Assembly (NCBI GenBank): GCA_016213785.1
Contig: JACQZQ010000053.1
Coordinates: 62,001-126,000 of the forward strand
DNA length: 64,000 nt
Source: Acidobacteriota bacterium
GTDB taxonomy: Bacteria > Acidobacteriota > Blastocatellia > Chloracidobacteriales > JADJPF01
Direction: 5' to 3'
A model generated the notes under the pieces. The model had not been told where the DNA came from, ran no database searches, and was given only the letters and a program-made list of their open reading frames with translations. Positions 53,669 to 62,000 of this stretch are shown one piece after another. Numbering within the stretch: position 1 is the first letter of the stretch; the number at the start of each line of letters is the position of its first letter. Position numbers and translations under genes: made by a program.

Positions 53669-55210
53669 TTAAAACCATTTTCCACCACGTTGTGCTTCTT
53701 TAACCAAAACCAAATGCCTATAAGCTATTTCTAGCAAATCTTTTTGAGGAAAAGTTCTCATCAGTTCATAATGCTCGCAAATAGAGGGGATACAATATTT
53801 TAAGCTACTTATTTTATGGTCAGAAGCTCTAGAGATTGAGTAGCAGATTCCTAATATTATGTAGGGGATTGGGATCTGTGCTATTTCCTGATAGCTTATA
53901 GTATCTTTTGCTATCCAATGATTTTGGCTTAGGTCTTGGTAAATAAGTCTTACTTGAAAGAAATTTTCATCGTCATTCCTATCGTTTGTTTGTGACGATG
54001 AGGGCAAATTGCCCGAATCGTCTTCTTCTGTTTTTCTAAAAGTGTTTTTAAAGACTTGGCTAGTTGACTGTTCAAGGGGTCGAACTTGTTTATTTTCAAT
54101 CGCTTGAGAATACTTACTTTTAACTTCGTGCTCAACTAGTTGATTAGAATTTGCATGAGTAGTCATAGATTTTTTAGTTGAGTTAGAAGCTCTAGCTTGA
54201 CTAGTTGCCTGCTTAACTAGTTTAGCGTGATCATTTTTTAAGGTTTGATCAAGTCTTTGATCAAGTCTTTGATCAAACTTTTGATCAAGATTTTTAGTTG
54301 AGTTAAAGGTTTGCTCAGATGTTTGGCTGGTTTTTACTCTATCAACAATCCTATAAGAACGCCCTCTAGGGTTTGTATCTCGGCCTTCAATTCTAACTAA
54401 ACCTAAGGCTAAAAGCCCTGCAAGTGCTTTAGTTACAGTAGCACGAGAACTATAACCAGTACGAATCATTAAGTCAGAGATTTTACCTCTCCAAATTTCT
54501 CTATTAAACCCTATGGTTAAGCGCCAAATTTGATCAAAAATCTTTTCTTCTGCTGGTGAAAGCTGTCTTGCTAATTGATCCGCTACCCAATTAGGAACAC
54601 GAACAAACCTAGATTGAATATTTAAGTCTAAGTTTTCTATAGTCCTTTCAGCAGCCTTTTTCTTTGTATTTTGTTGTAATCGGTTATCTTGAGGCAAATA
54701 TTTTTGTTGCTCAGAAAATAATGGGTAATTGTGATCAAATAAACTCGCTTGATCACGATCAACTTGATCATTGTGATCAGCTTGATCAACCTGATCGTGA
54801 TCAGCTTGATCAACTTGATCAAACGAAAAACTAAGATCAAGAATTTGATCAAGTTTACTAATAGATTTTTTTCTATTCTGCTTTTCTTCAGTAAAGCTAG
54901 GGTAAGAGGACTGTTTTTTTGAAACAGATTGTTTTTCAGAAGTAACAGTATTAGAAGCTAAACCAGATACTATATTAGTAGTTGTATTAGTAGTAGGTTT
55001 AACTTGGCTAGTTGAGTAGTCAAGTTGAGAATTAGAAATAGGATCAGAAGTTTTTTCTAGTTCTGCTACTGTTAGATCTGTAGCAGTTCCATCAGCGCTA
55101 ATTGGCAAGTGGTGCTTAACACTGATAGACATTGGCAAAGGTTCTCGTCGAAGCTTTGGCGCAGGTATTCTCTTTTGTTGGTTTTCTTTGAGTCTAGTTT
55201 GCTTACTCAT
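53669..55210 (-). CDS. Winged-helix protein resembling replication initiators, with GATC-encoded repeats
   Basis: The 513-residue protein is mostly disordered and polar. Its folded core (about residues 195-285) is a winged-helix domain: VPNWVADQLARQLSPAEEKI, IFDQIWRLTIGFNREIWRGK, YSSRATVTKALAGLLALGLV and RGRSYRIVDRV. It resembles the N-terminal domain of phage O-type and plasmid replication proteins. Flanking low-complexity stretches contain DQVDQADHDQVDQADH (about 122-150) and FDQRLDQRLDQ (about 309-326), coded by TGATCA words. A second folded region (about 430-510, IPIPYIILGICYSISRASDH) may be a DnaA/DnaD-like helper. Its gene lies 65 nt downstream of parA in the same direction. Role in replication or partition is inferred. 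Confidence 0.7.
   Translation of the reverse strand: MSKQTRLKENQQKRIPAPKLRREPLPMSISVKHHLPISADGTATDLTVAELEKTSDPISNSQLDYSTSQVKPTTNTTTNIVSGLASNTVTSEKQSVSKKQSSYPSFTEEKQNRKKSISKLDQILDLSFSFDQVDQADHDQVDQADHNDQVDRDQASLFDHNYPLFSEQQKYLPQDNRLQQNTKKKAAERTIENLDLNIQSRFVRVPNWVADQLARQLSPAEEKIFDQIWRLTIGFNREIWRGKISDLMIRTGYSSRATVTKALAGLLALGLVRIEGRDTNPRGRSYRIVDRVKTSQTSEQTFNSTKNLDQKFDQRLDQRLDQTLKNDHAKLVKQATSQARASNSTKKSMTTHANSNQLVEHEVKSKYSQAIENKQVRPLEQSTSQVFKNTFRKTEEDDSGNLPSSSQTNDRNDDENFFQVRLIYQDLSQNHWIAKDTISYQEIAQIPIPYIILGICYSISRASDHKISSLKYCIPSICEHYELMRTFPQKDLLEIAYRHLVLVKEAQRGGKWF
54229..54286. repeat. 12-bp TTTGATCAAGTC repeats inside the winged-helix gene
   Basis: GATC occurs at 54229, 54247, 54259, 54271 and 54283; four copies are spaced exactly 12 bp. 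Read on the gene strand each encodes Asp followed by Gln or His. Flanks match TTGATCAA, the same word as upstream of parA. Confidence 0.9.
54733..54850. repeat. GATC-rich repeat block inside the winged-helix gene
   Basis: Twelve GATC sites occur at 54733, 54751, 54757, 54766, 54775, 54784, 54793, 54799, 54808, 54817, 54835 and 54847. All intervals are multiples of three (mostly 9), so each site is read as Asp then Gln, His or Arg in the protein. Confidence 0.92.
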
Positions 55211-55230
55211 TTTTATACAAATGCTTAGTT

Positions 55231-55252
55231 TTAGTACTAGGGAAAGTACTAA
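55231..55252. promoter_or_regulatory. Inverted repeat between parA and the winged-helix gene
   Basis: TTAGTACT (55231-55238) and AGTACTAA (55245-55252) form a perfect 8-bp inverted repeat with a 6-nt spacer, 21 nt before the winged-helix start codon. It could be an operator or the end of the parA transcript. No T-tract follows. Confidence 0.45.
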
Positions 55253-55275
55253 TTAAAATACCCTTATAGATTTAT

Positions 55276-56115
55276 CTAGCTATTGACTAACATTAAGTTT
55301 CTACCATCAACAGCTATTTTTAGGCGTGCTAGAGTTTCTTTTACAAATTGTGTATAGTCCTCAGCACCATAGCTAGTTGGAGCATGGTCATAGATAGATT
55401 GATTAAGGGCAGGGGCTGTTACTAATTTAGTGTTATTACGAATAACAGTCTCAAATGCAGCATCCTTAAAAGTTTCTACTACTGTTGAATAGGCTTGTCC
55501 ACAGATTTTTGTACGTTGATCAAAACGTGTTACTAAGGCACCAAGGAGTTGAATATTTTCCTTATGAATGCGGCGAATTTTTCCAATTGTTTCATCTAAG
55601 TCACTTACACCTTCTAAAGGGTAAAAGGCTGCCTCTATAGGAATAATATAATAATTTGAAGCTAGAAGAGCCATATCTAAAAGTGGCCCAAGATTAGGAG
55701 GAGTGTCAATAATAATAAAATCATATTCTAGCCTAGCATCTTTAACAGCATAATAAAGCTCAATAATATCACTAGAATCAATAATTCGATTAAGTTTAGA
55801 TAAAGAAAGATTTGATGCTGCTAAATCTAGATTAGGAACTGCTGTTTCATAAATGGCATTTGCAAAAGGATGACGCATAAATTGGCCGTTTTGTGATTGA
55901 AATCCTAAAAAGGCATGCCCAAGATGGATATCTATTAATGTTCTATCTAAAAATGTAATAGTAGCATTTGATTGAGGATCAACATCTATTAGTAGTGTTT
56001 TAAAGTCTAAGCGTGCAAGCCCAGCCGCTAGATTACAAGCTGTTGTAGTCTTACCACTACCACCTTTATGATTACAAATAGTAATTGAAATTCCATGTGG
56101 GATTTTCTTGCCCAT
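55276..56115 (-). CDS. parA: ParA family partition ATPase
   Basis: The 279-residue ATPase has the deviant Walker A CNHKGGSGKTTTACNLAAGL with its signature lysine, the A' motif LIDVDPQSNAT, and Walker B FIIIDTPPNLGPLL. ParA moves DNA or other cargo by binding DNA in its ATP form, normally with ParB bound to parS. I start at 56115 where GTTGGAGG lies upstream; a 30-residue extension is possible but has no ribosome site. No ParB is visible in the window, so a different partner, perhaps the neighbouring winged-helix protein, may load it. It has no long N-terminal operator-binding domain, as in chromosomal and type Ib ParA. Confidence 0.92.
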   Translation of the reverse strand: MGKKIPHGISITICNHKGGSGKTTTACNLAAGLARLDFKTLLIDVDPQSNATITFLDRTLIDIHLGHAFLGFQSQNGQFMRHPFANAIYETAVPNLDLAASNLSLSKLNRIIDSSDIIELYYAVKDARLEYDFIIIDTPPNLGPLLDMALLASNYYIIPIEAAFYPLEGVSDLDETIGKIRRIHKENIQLLGALVTRFDQRTKICGQAYSTVVETFKDAAFETVIRNNTKLVTAPALNQSIYDHAPTSYGAEDYTQFVKETLARLKIAVDGRNLMLVNS

Positions 56116-56482
56116 AATGCCTCCAACTCGTGCAAACAAAGCACATCTACAGAAAGCAAGGTGACATATTAGCCTTATGGGTGTCAAGTTATTTGCCAAC
56201 AACAAGCGCTTAATTTTCTGCCTTAACTAGTCAAGTACTATACAATATATAGAGTTAATATTAAGAATTAAAGTAAAACTTAACTAGTTGGCTAGTTAAT
56301 TAAAGAGATCTTTTGCGATCAACTTATCTTGGCTTGAGTAGTCGAGTGGCTTTTATCTTTGGAATAAAGACTATCTGATCAAATGATCATTGATCAAAAC
56401 GATCAACCCCTTATTTGATCATCTGATCATCTTGATCAAATGATCAACGATCAATGATCATTTGATCATAAAATTACTGAGT
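56116..56482. other. parA upstream region rich in palindromic words
   Basis: This 367-bp region between the STAS gene and parA contains the GATC cluster listed separately and several ACTAGTT-type words (near 56225, 56282 and 56291). It should include the parA promoter. Its word content is unlike any other spacer in the window. Confidence 0.7.
56377..56467. repeat. Dense TGATCA cluster upstream of parA
   Basis: Eleven GATC sites occur at 56377, 56385, 56392, 56401, 56417, 56425, 56434, 56442, 56449, 56456 and 56464. Nine of them are TGATCA and two are CGATCA. Spacings are 7 to 9 bp apart from one of 16 bp, about one site per 8 bp. Two more GATC sites lie at 56307 and 56317. The array resembles an iteron or partition-site cluster, or a target for Dam-type methylation. 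Confidence 0.93.
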
Positions 56483-56827
56483 TTAATGACCAAAGCTACG
56501 TAGTGCGGCACGTTCAGTTGGATGTATTTCAAAAATTCTTTCTAGGTTTGTTATGTGAAGTAAATTACCTATTTTTTGCGAAGGAGCAGCTAATTTTATT
56601 TCACCACCTCTTTCTTTTACTTTTTTAAGACATACTATTAACTCTCCTATTCCTGTACTATCAGCGCTACTTACTTCGCTTAGGTTAAGAACAAAAAGAA
56701 TACAGCCTTTAGTAAGTAGCTCTACTACTTTATGAGATAATAAAGCGTAATTTTCTCCACCAGATAGTTTTCCACAAATGTTTAAGATACTTACAGTCCC
56801 ATCTAGCTTTTCTAAGACAGTTATCAT
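56483..56827 (-). CDS. STAS domain protein (anti-sigma factor antagonist type)
   Basis: The 114-residue protein is a stand-alone STAS domain, like SpoIIAA/RsbV-type anti-anti-sigma factors. It has the conserved strand-helix VSILNICGKLSGGENYALLS and the phospho-acceptor loop LSEVSSADSTGIGELIV, where the Ser in DSTG is usually phosphorylated. No anti-sigma kinase or sigma factor is adjacent, so the partner is elsewhere. I start at 56827 where GGGAG lies about 9 nt upstream. Its 3' end abuts the TGATCA cluster by 15 bp. Confidence 0.9.
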   Translation of the reverse strand: MITVLEKLDGTVSILNICGKLSGGENYALLSHKVVELLTKGCILFVLNLSEVSSADSTGIGELIVCLKKVKERGGEIKLAAPSQKIGNLLHITNLERIFEIHPTERAALRSFGH

Positions 56828-56842
56828 AAAACAAACTCCCAC

Positions 56843-57173
56843 CTAACTATAACCTTAAACTATAATTTAAACTTAGGACATTCTAAGTAATTAAGTAGTT
56901 ATTTTGTCGTTTATTACAATAGCTTAATCCATTATTGTTTTTGTGCAATAGGGACTATTCCTAGAATCACATTTGTTATTTTCTTTAAGTAAGTTAGAAA
57001 TAGCTTTGGGTCAATGAATTTGTTATAAATAATGAGTTTGCCGTAAATTTTATTATAAGTTTTATTATAGATTAAAGTTTTGTTTATTTAGCAAATCTAA
57101 TTGGGTAAAAAAAAAATTTTTGTGGTATTTTTATAAATACTTTTTAACACTATAATCTTACTTTTGTAACTTT
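56843..57173. other. AT-rich intergenic region between divergent genes
   Basis: This 331-bp spacer has long A/T runs. Its right end holds TATAAT at 57151-57156, about 18 nt before the kinase ATG at 57174. No open frame, RNA gene or strong palindrome is seen. Confidence 0.5.
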
Positions 57174-58157
57174 ATGTCTAAAAATAATCTCGAAAGTTTT
57201 GAATATTCTAGCTTATTAGGTAAAACTATAGGTGATGATTATAGAATCGAAAAGATTCTTGGCCTAGGAGGTATGGGAGCAGTTTTTTATGCTAAACAGC
57301 TTTCTAGCTGGCAAGATGTAGCTCTTAAAGTCATATTGCCTAATAAAGCTACTGATACAACTTTAGTACAACGCTTTCTTAGAGAGGCTAGAGCAGGTTT
57401 ATTACTTTCTCACCCTAATATTGTAAAAACCTATAAGTATAGCAAAACTGCCGATGGGCTTTTATTTATTGTAATGGAATATGTTAAAGGTGAAACTCTA
57501 CAAAATCATTTACAGGCTAAAGGAAGATTAAGTTTAGAAAAAACTTTAGAATTCTTAAAACAACTCTCAAATGCTTTAGAAACTGCTCATAAACATAAGG
57601 TTTTACACCGAGACTTAAAACCAGAAAATATTTTAATAGCTAAACTAGAAAATGGCTTAGAGATAGCAAAATTAACTGATTTTGGAATTGCTAAAATTCT
57701 ATCTTCTGAACAAGGAAAAACTAGTACCACAATCTTAACTGGGACAGGGCAAGTAATTGGAACACCTAAATATATGTCCCCAGAACAATTGTTAGGGCTA
57801 GCAACTAAGCATACTACTGATATTTATAGTCTAGGGTTAATTGTCTATAGAATGTTAACAGGCTCAACCCCTTTAGAGTTTGAAAAAAAGGAAGGAGCTA
57901 TTTTTAAGGTGACTCAAGATCTTGCACCAATATCACAAAAATTTTCTTTTTTACCTATAGATTTTGATCCCATATTTAAAAAAGTTCTAAATCGTGACTC
58001 TAATGCACGTTATCAAAGGGCAAAAGACTTTTTTAATGATTTTGCTTTTGTTGCATCTAAGTATCCTGATTTAGTTATTCCTCCTCTTAATATGTATAAT
58101 AATGAAGAAGCATCTATAACTATTACTCCTACAGTGTTACAAAGTAAAACCGATTAA
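57174..58157 (+). CDS. Soluble Ser/Thr protein kinase
   Basis: The 327-residue protein is a kinase domain with short tails. Motifs are GLGGMGAVFYA, K52 in VALKVI, HRDLKPEN at 145-152, DFGIAK at 169-174, GTPKYMSPEQ and TDIYSLGLIVYRML. It lacks membrane segments, TPRs and other sensors, like the kinase at 7450-8580, to which it is similar in length and layout. All catalytic residues are present. No Shine-Dalgarno sequence precedes the ATG and a -10-like TATAAT lies close by, so the mRNA may be almost leaderless. Confidence 0.93.
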   Translation: MSKNNLESFEYSSLLGKTIGDDYRIEKILGLGGMGAVFYAKQLSSWQDVALKVILPNKATDTTLVQRFLREARAGLLLSHPNIVKTYKYSKTADGLLFIVMEYVKGETLQNHLQAKGRLSLEKTLEFLKQLSNALETAHKHKVLHRDLKPENILIAKLENGLEIAKLTDFGIAKILSSEQGKTSTTILTGTGQVIGTPKYMSPEQLLGLATKHTTDIYSLGLIVYRMLTGSTPLEFEKKEGAIFKVTQDLAPISQKFSFLPIDFDPIFKKVLNRDSNARYQRAKDFFNDFAFVASKYPDLVIPPLNMYNNEEASITITPTVLQSKTD

Positions 58158-58174
58158 AGTATAAGGCTTATCTT

Positions 58175-58804
58175 ATGAATATTTCTACAGTATTAGATCA
58201 TTTAGTTTGGGCTGTGCCAGATTTAGATTTAGCTATTAAAGAGATTGAAACGGCTACGGGTATTAAAGCAGCTATTGGTGGTAATCATCCAAGTCATGGA
58301 ACTTGTAATGCGTTGATTTCAATGGGAGATGGAGAGTATTTTGAAATTTTAGCAAGAGATAATAGTTTACCAGCAGGAGAACTAGCAAAATTTTGTCAAA
58401 ACTTATCAAAACCTAATTTAGTTACTTGGGTAGTTCGTACTAATAATATTCCTGAAATTATAAAACGAGCCGAAAGTGCTGGTTATCAAACAGTTCTAAA
58501 AGAAATGAATCGCTTAAAACCAAATGGTGAACAGCTAAAATGGCAACTCCTTTGGTTAAAAGGCCATGAGTGTGGAAACTATGTTCCACTGATAATAGAT
58601 TGGCAAAATTCTACTCACCCTTCTCTAGATGCACCTTCTGGTCTAAAACTTGTTTCTTTTACAGTAGAAGCAATAAATCCAAAGCCTTTAGAAGATATTT
58701 TTTCTCTTCTTTCCATTAATGTTAACTTAAAATCTAGTTTAAAGAATAGAATGATTGCTTTAATTGATTCACCTAAAGGTATTTTAGAGCTAGAAGGCTA
58801 TTAA
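58175..58804 (+). CDS. Glyoxalase-like domain protein (Glyoxalase_3 type)
   Basis: The 209-residue protein has the Glyoxalase_3 (VOC) pattern: LDHLVWAVPDLDLAIKEIET at the start, then THGT-like HPSHGTCNALISMGDGEYFE and LARD, and a second module from about residue 150 (GLKLVSFTVEAINPKPLEDI). Metal ligands probably include the first His and the Glu of YFEIL. These proteins are mostly uncharacterised. It starts 17 nt after the kinase gene and may be co-transcribed with it. Confidence 0.85.
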   Translation: MNISTVLDHLVWAVPDLDLAIKEIETATGIKAAIGGNHPSHGTCNALISMGDGEYFEILARDNSLPAGELAKFCQNLSKPNLVTWVVRTNNIPEIIKRAESAGYQTVLKEMNRLKPNGEQLKWQLLWLKGHECGNYVPLIIDWQNSTHPSLDAPSGLKLVSFTVEAINPKPLEDIFSLLSINVNLKSSLKNRMIALIDSPKGILELEGY

Positions 58805-59002
58805 ATAGTATTAAATATCAATAGTACTTCTTAAATATTTCTTAAAGGTCTTAGGCTGTTAACTATTTCTTAATAAAAGGTTTTATCTTTTAAGAAAAAT
58901 TTTCCGTAAAATCCTGTATTTATCGGTGTTTTCTTGGCTTTAGCTGTGCTTAAATAAACCTATAAAATTCCACTACATTTTAATTTTTTGTGAGGTTATT
59001 TT

Positions 59003-62000
59003 ATGACACAGCCAAAAGCTTTCTTTAGTGGCTATTTATATTTTACTGCTATTATAGTTACTGTATTTTTACTAGTATTAAGTTTTACAGATCAATCCAT
59101 ATCAGCACAAGCACAAAATCGCCAAATAACTAAACCTAATCGTGCTTATAAACTTAGTGTTAAGGGTATTAACCAAGAAAATCGCTTAAAACCTGAAAAA
59201 ATGAAAAGCGATCTTAAAGCTTTAGCCTTAGGTTATCCTAAAGATTTTAGAGAGTTTATAGATTTACGTAGAAAAAAAATTAAAGAAAGTGGAAGCCCTG
59301 TAAAACGCCGTGATAATCGCTTAATTGAGCCTGAAAAATTTAGTCAACTTTCTCACTCAGCTAAAAAGTACTTTAATTATAAATACAATATTAAATCAAC
59401 CCTAGCTAAGCCCCAAGAAGAAAACTTTAGCGACAAACTATTTTTAGCTGATCCAAATAATGAAAATATTTTAGTTAATAGCCCTAGCCAAGATAAGGGT
59501 AAACTTAGAACTCAAAGCGAAACATCTGCAACAAGTTTTGGTAAAACAATAGTAGTAAGTTTTAATGATTCTTCAGGAGTAGAGCAAAAAAACTTTTCTG
59601 GGGTAGCGGTCTCTCAAGATAGTGGAATGACTTGGAAACAATCTTTTATTCCTAATGTTGGAGGCTTTAACTTAGGAGATGGTGTAGTAGCAACAGATAC
59701 TAAGGGAAATTTTTACTATGCAATGATTGCTTTTGACTCTAATAATCGAAGCCTAGTTGCTGTAAGCCGTTCACTAGATGGAGGAAAAACTTGGAAAGCT
59801 CCTGTAGATGCTTCAACTAGTGCTGGTGGGGATGATGATTTTCAAGATAAAGAATGGCTAGCTGTAGATCGTTCAGCTAAATCACGTTTTAAGGATAATG
59901 TTTATATAACTTGGACAAGATTTCCTGACTTTGGCACTACTAAAATTATGTTTGCTGCTTCGCGTAATCGGGGAAAGAAGTTTCAGACTCCTGTTGTAAT
60001 AGCCCAGGCAATTGATAGAGATAGTGTAATTCAAGGCTCAATGGTAGCAACTGGGCCAAATGGCGAAATCTACATAGTTTGGAGCGACCGCTCACTAGTA
60101 GGTTTATTTGGTAAAGCATTGATTAGGTTTAGTAAATCAACTGATGGAGGAAAAACTTTTTCTGCTCCTACAACAATAGCTAGTTTTACTAACCCTGCTT
60201 ATCCTGCAAATGGAGTCTTTAGCGGTAATCCTTTTCCTTCAATTGCTGTTGATATTAGTAATACTGAAAACCAAGGTAGCATTTATATTACTTATGCTGG
60301 ACGTTCAGAAAATATTCCTGATAGAGCAGATGTTCTTTTAGTTAGCTCAAAAGATGGTGGTAGCACTTGGACTAACCAAATTAAACTTAATGATGATAAT
60401 TCAATTGCTGAACAAATATTGCCTTCTGTTGCTGTTACTGATGATGGAGCAGTTGGGGTAACTTGGTATGATAGGCGAAATGATTTAGCTAACCTATCTT
60501 TGCTTGATATTTATGCTACTGTCTCTAAAGATGGAGGGAAAAACTTTTCTCCAAACCAACGAATTACTACGGCTAATTGGCCTTTAATCCCTACACCTTT
60601 AGACCTTCGCGCAGGCTATCATGGCGATTATAGTCAACTTGCTACTATGGGTAATAAATTCCTCTTTAATTGGGGAGATGACCGTAATGGCTCAGATACA
60701 GATGTTTATGTAGCCCTTAAATCAGCAGATGAAATAATAAATATAAGTAAATCAGATTTTATTATTGGTGCAAGAAATTCCTCACAAGTAACTAAAGCTG
60801 GTGGAACGGCTAGTTTTTTTGTTAATACAAAAGTCTTTGAAGGAGATAAAAATTTTACCTTTGAAGCAACTTCGTCTTTTTCAGGTTTTAACTTTGAGTT
60901 TACCCCTTTTCTTAACCCTGAAATGCAAAACCCTTTACCAGAAGGTTTTAAGGTTACAGTTCGTACACCAGCTAATATTGTTCCAGGCCCTTATTTTATA
61001 ATGATTAGCGCTCGTCGTGGTGATATAACTCGTAGTACTGCTGTTAGGTTAACTATCTTAAGCGATAATCAACTTGCTAGAGAACAACAAAATATTACTA
61101 ACAACAGTAGTGGATCTATTCTGCCAGTTTCCTCAATTGATAAAAATGGCAATATTAATTTTGCTTGGTTAGATGATTCTCCAGGAGTTTTTTCTATTTT
61201 CTTTGCTCGTTCTACTGATGGTGGAAAGACTTTTTCAACTCCCGTAATGATACCTAGAAATGAAAGCTTTATAGGCCAACCTATTCTTCTTTCTAATGAA
61301 AAGAATATCTTTGTTGTCCATTTAGAAGTCTTTGACTCACCGACTTTTATTATTAGAACTGTTATTTTCCGTTCTGATGATAATGGTAAGAGTTTTAGCT
61401 TAGTTAATACTTTACAAGATGATAACTTATTTATTGTCTCAGAAAGTGCTCAAATGGATATAGATGGAACTATACATTTAGCAGCTTCAACACTTAATCC
61501 AGCAGACCCTCAAAAGCCTACATTTGTTAATTTTGATATGCGCTCAGTAGATGGAGGTAAGACCTTTACTCTAAATAAAATTTTTGAAGGAACCTCATCT
61601 CTTTCTAGCCCTATTCTAATTGTAGAAGGCGATGGAAAAAATACTCGTTCAGTGTTTGTAGATTTTAACCGTCAACGTGAAGGGCTTTATATTACTAACT
61701 CAACCGATGGTGGTTTAACTTATGCACAACCTACTTTAGTTACTAATAAAATAGATGATTTGGTTTCTGCTACATTCTTTCCTGCCACTAATACAACTCA
61801 TTTTCTTATTAATCGTGGTAGCTTTCAGGAGGAAAATTTCCAGCTTTTCTATACAAAATCTGGTATGGATGGAAAATTTATGACAGAACAACTTATAAGT
61901 AATAGTTCTATTCAAACTATCCTTTCTCAAAGTCTTTCTGCTGATGATTTGGGGAATTTAGTTGTTGCTTTTGAGGGAAGTGATAAAAAGCTTTCTGATA

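Noticed and set aside
53669-55210. Prophage, based on the phage-O-like winged helix
   Set aside because: No structural, lysis, integrase or other phage gene is present; neighbours are HDOD, STAS and kinase genes.
56377-56467. The TGATCA cluster as a CRISPR or transposon end
   Set aside because: Unit length is about 8 bp, there are no spacers, and no transposase or matching inverted terminal repeats are seen.
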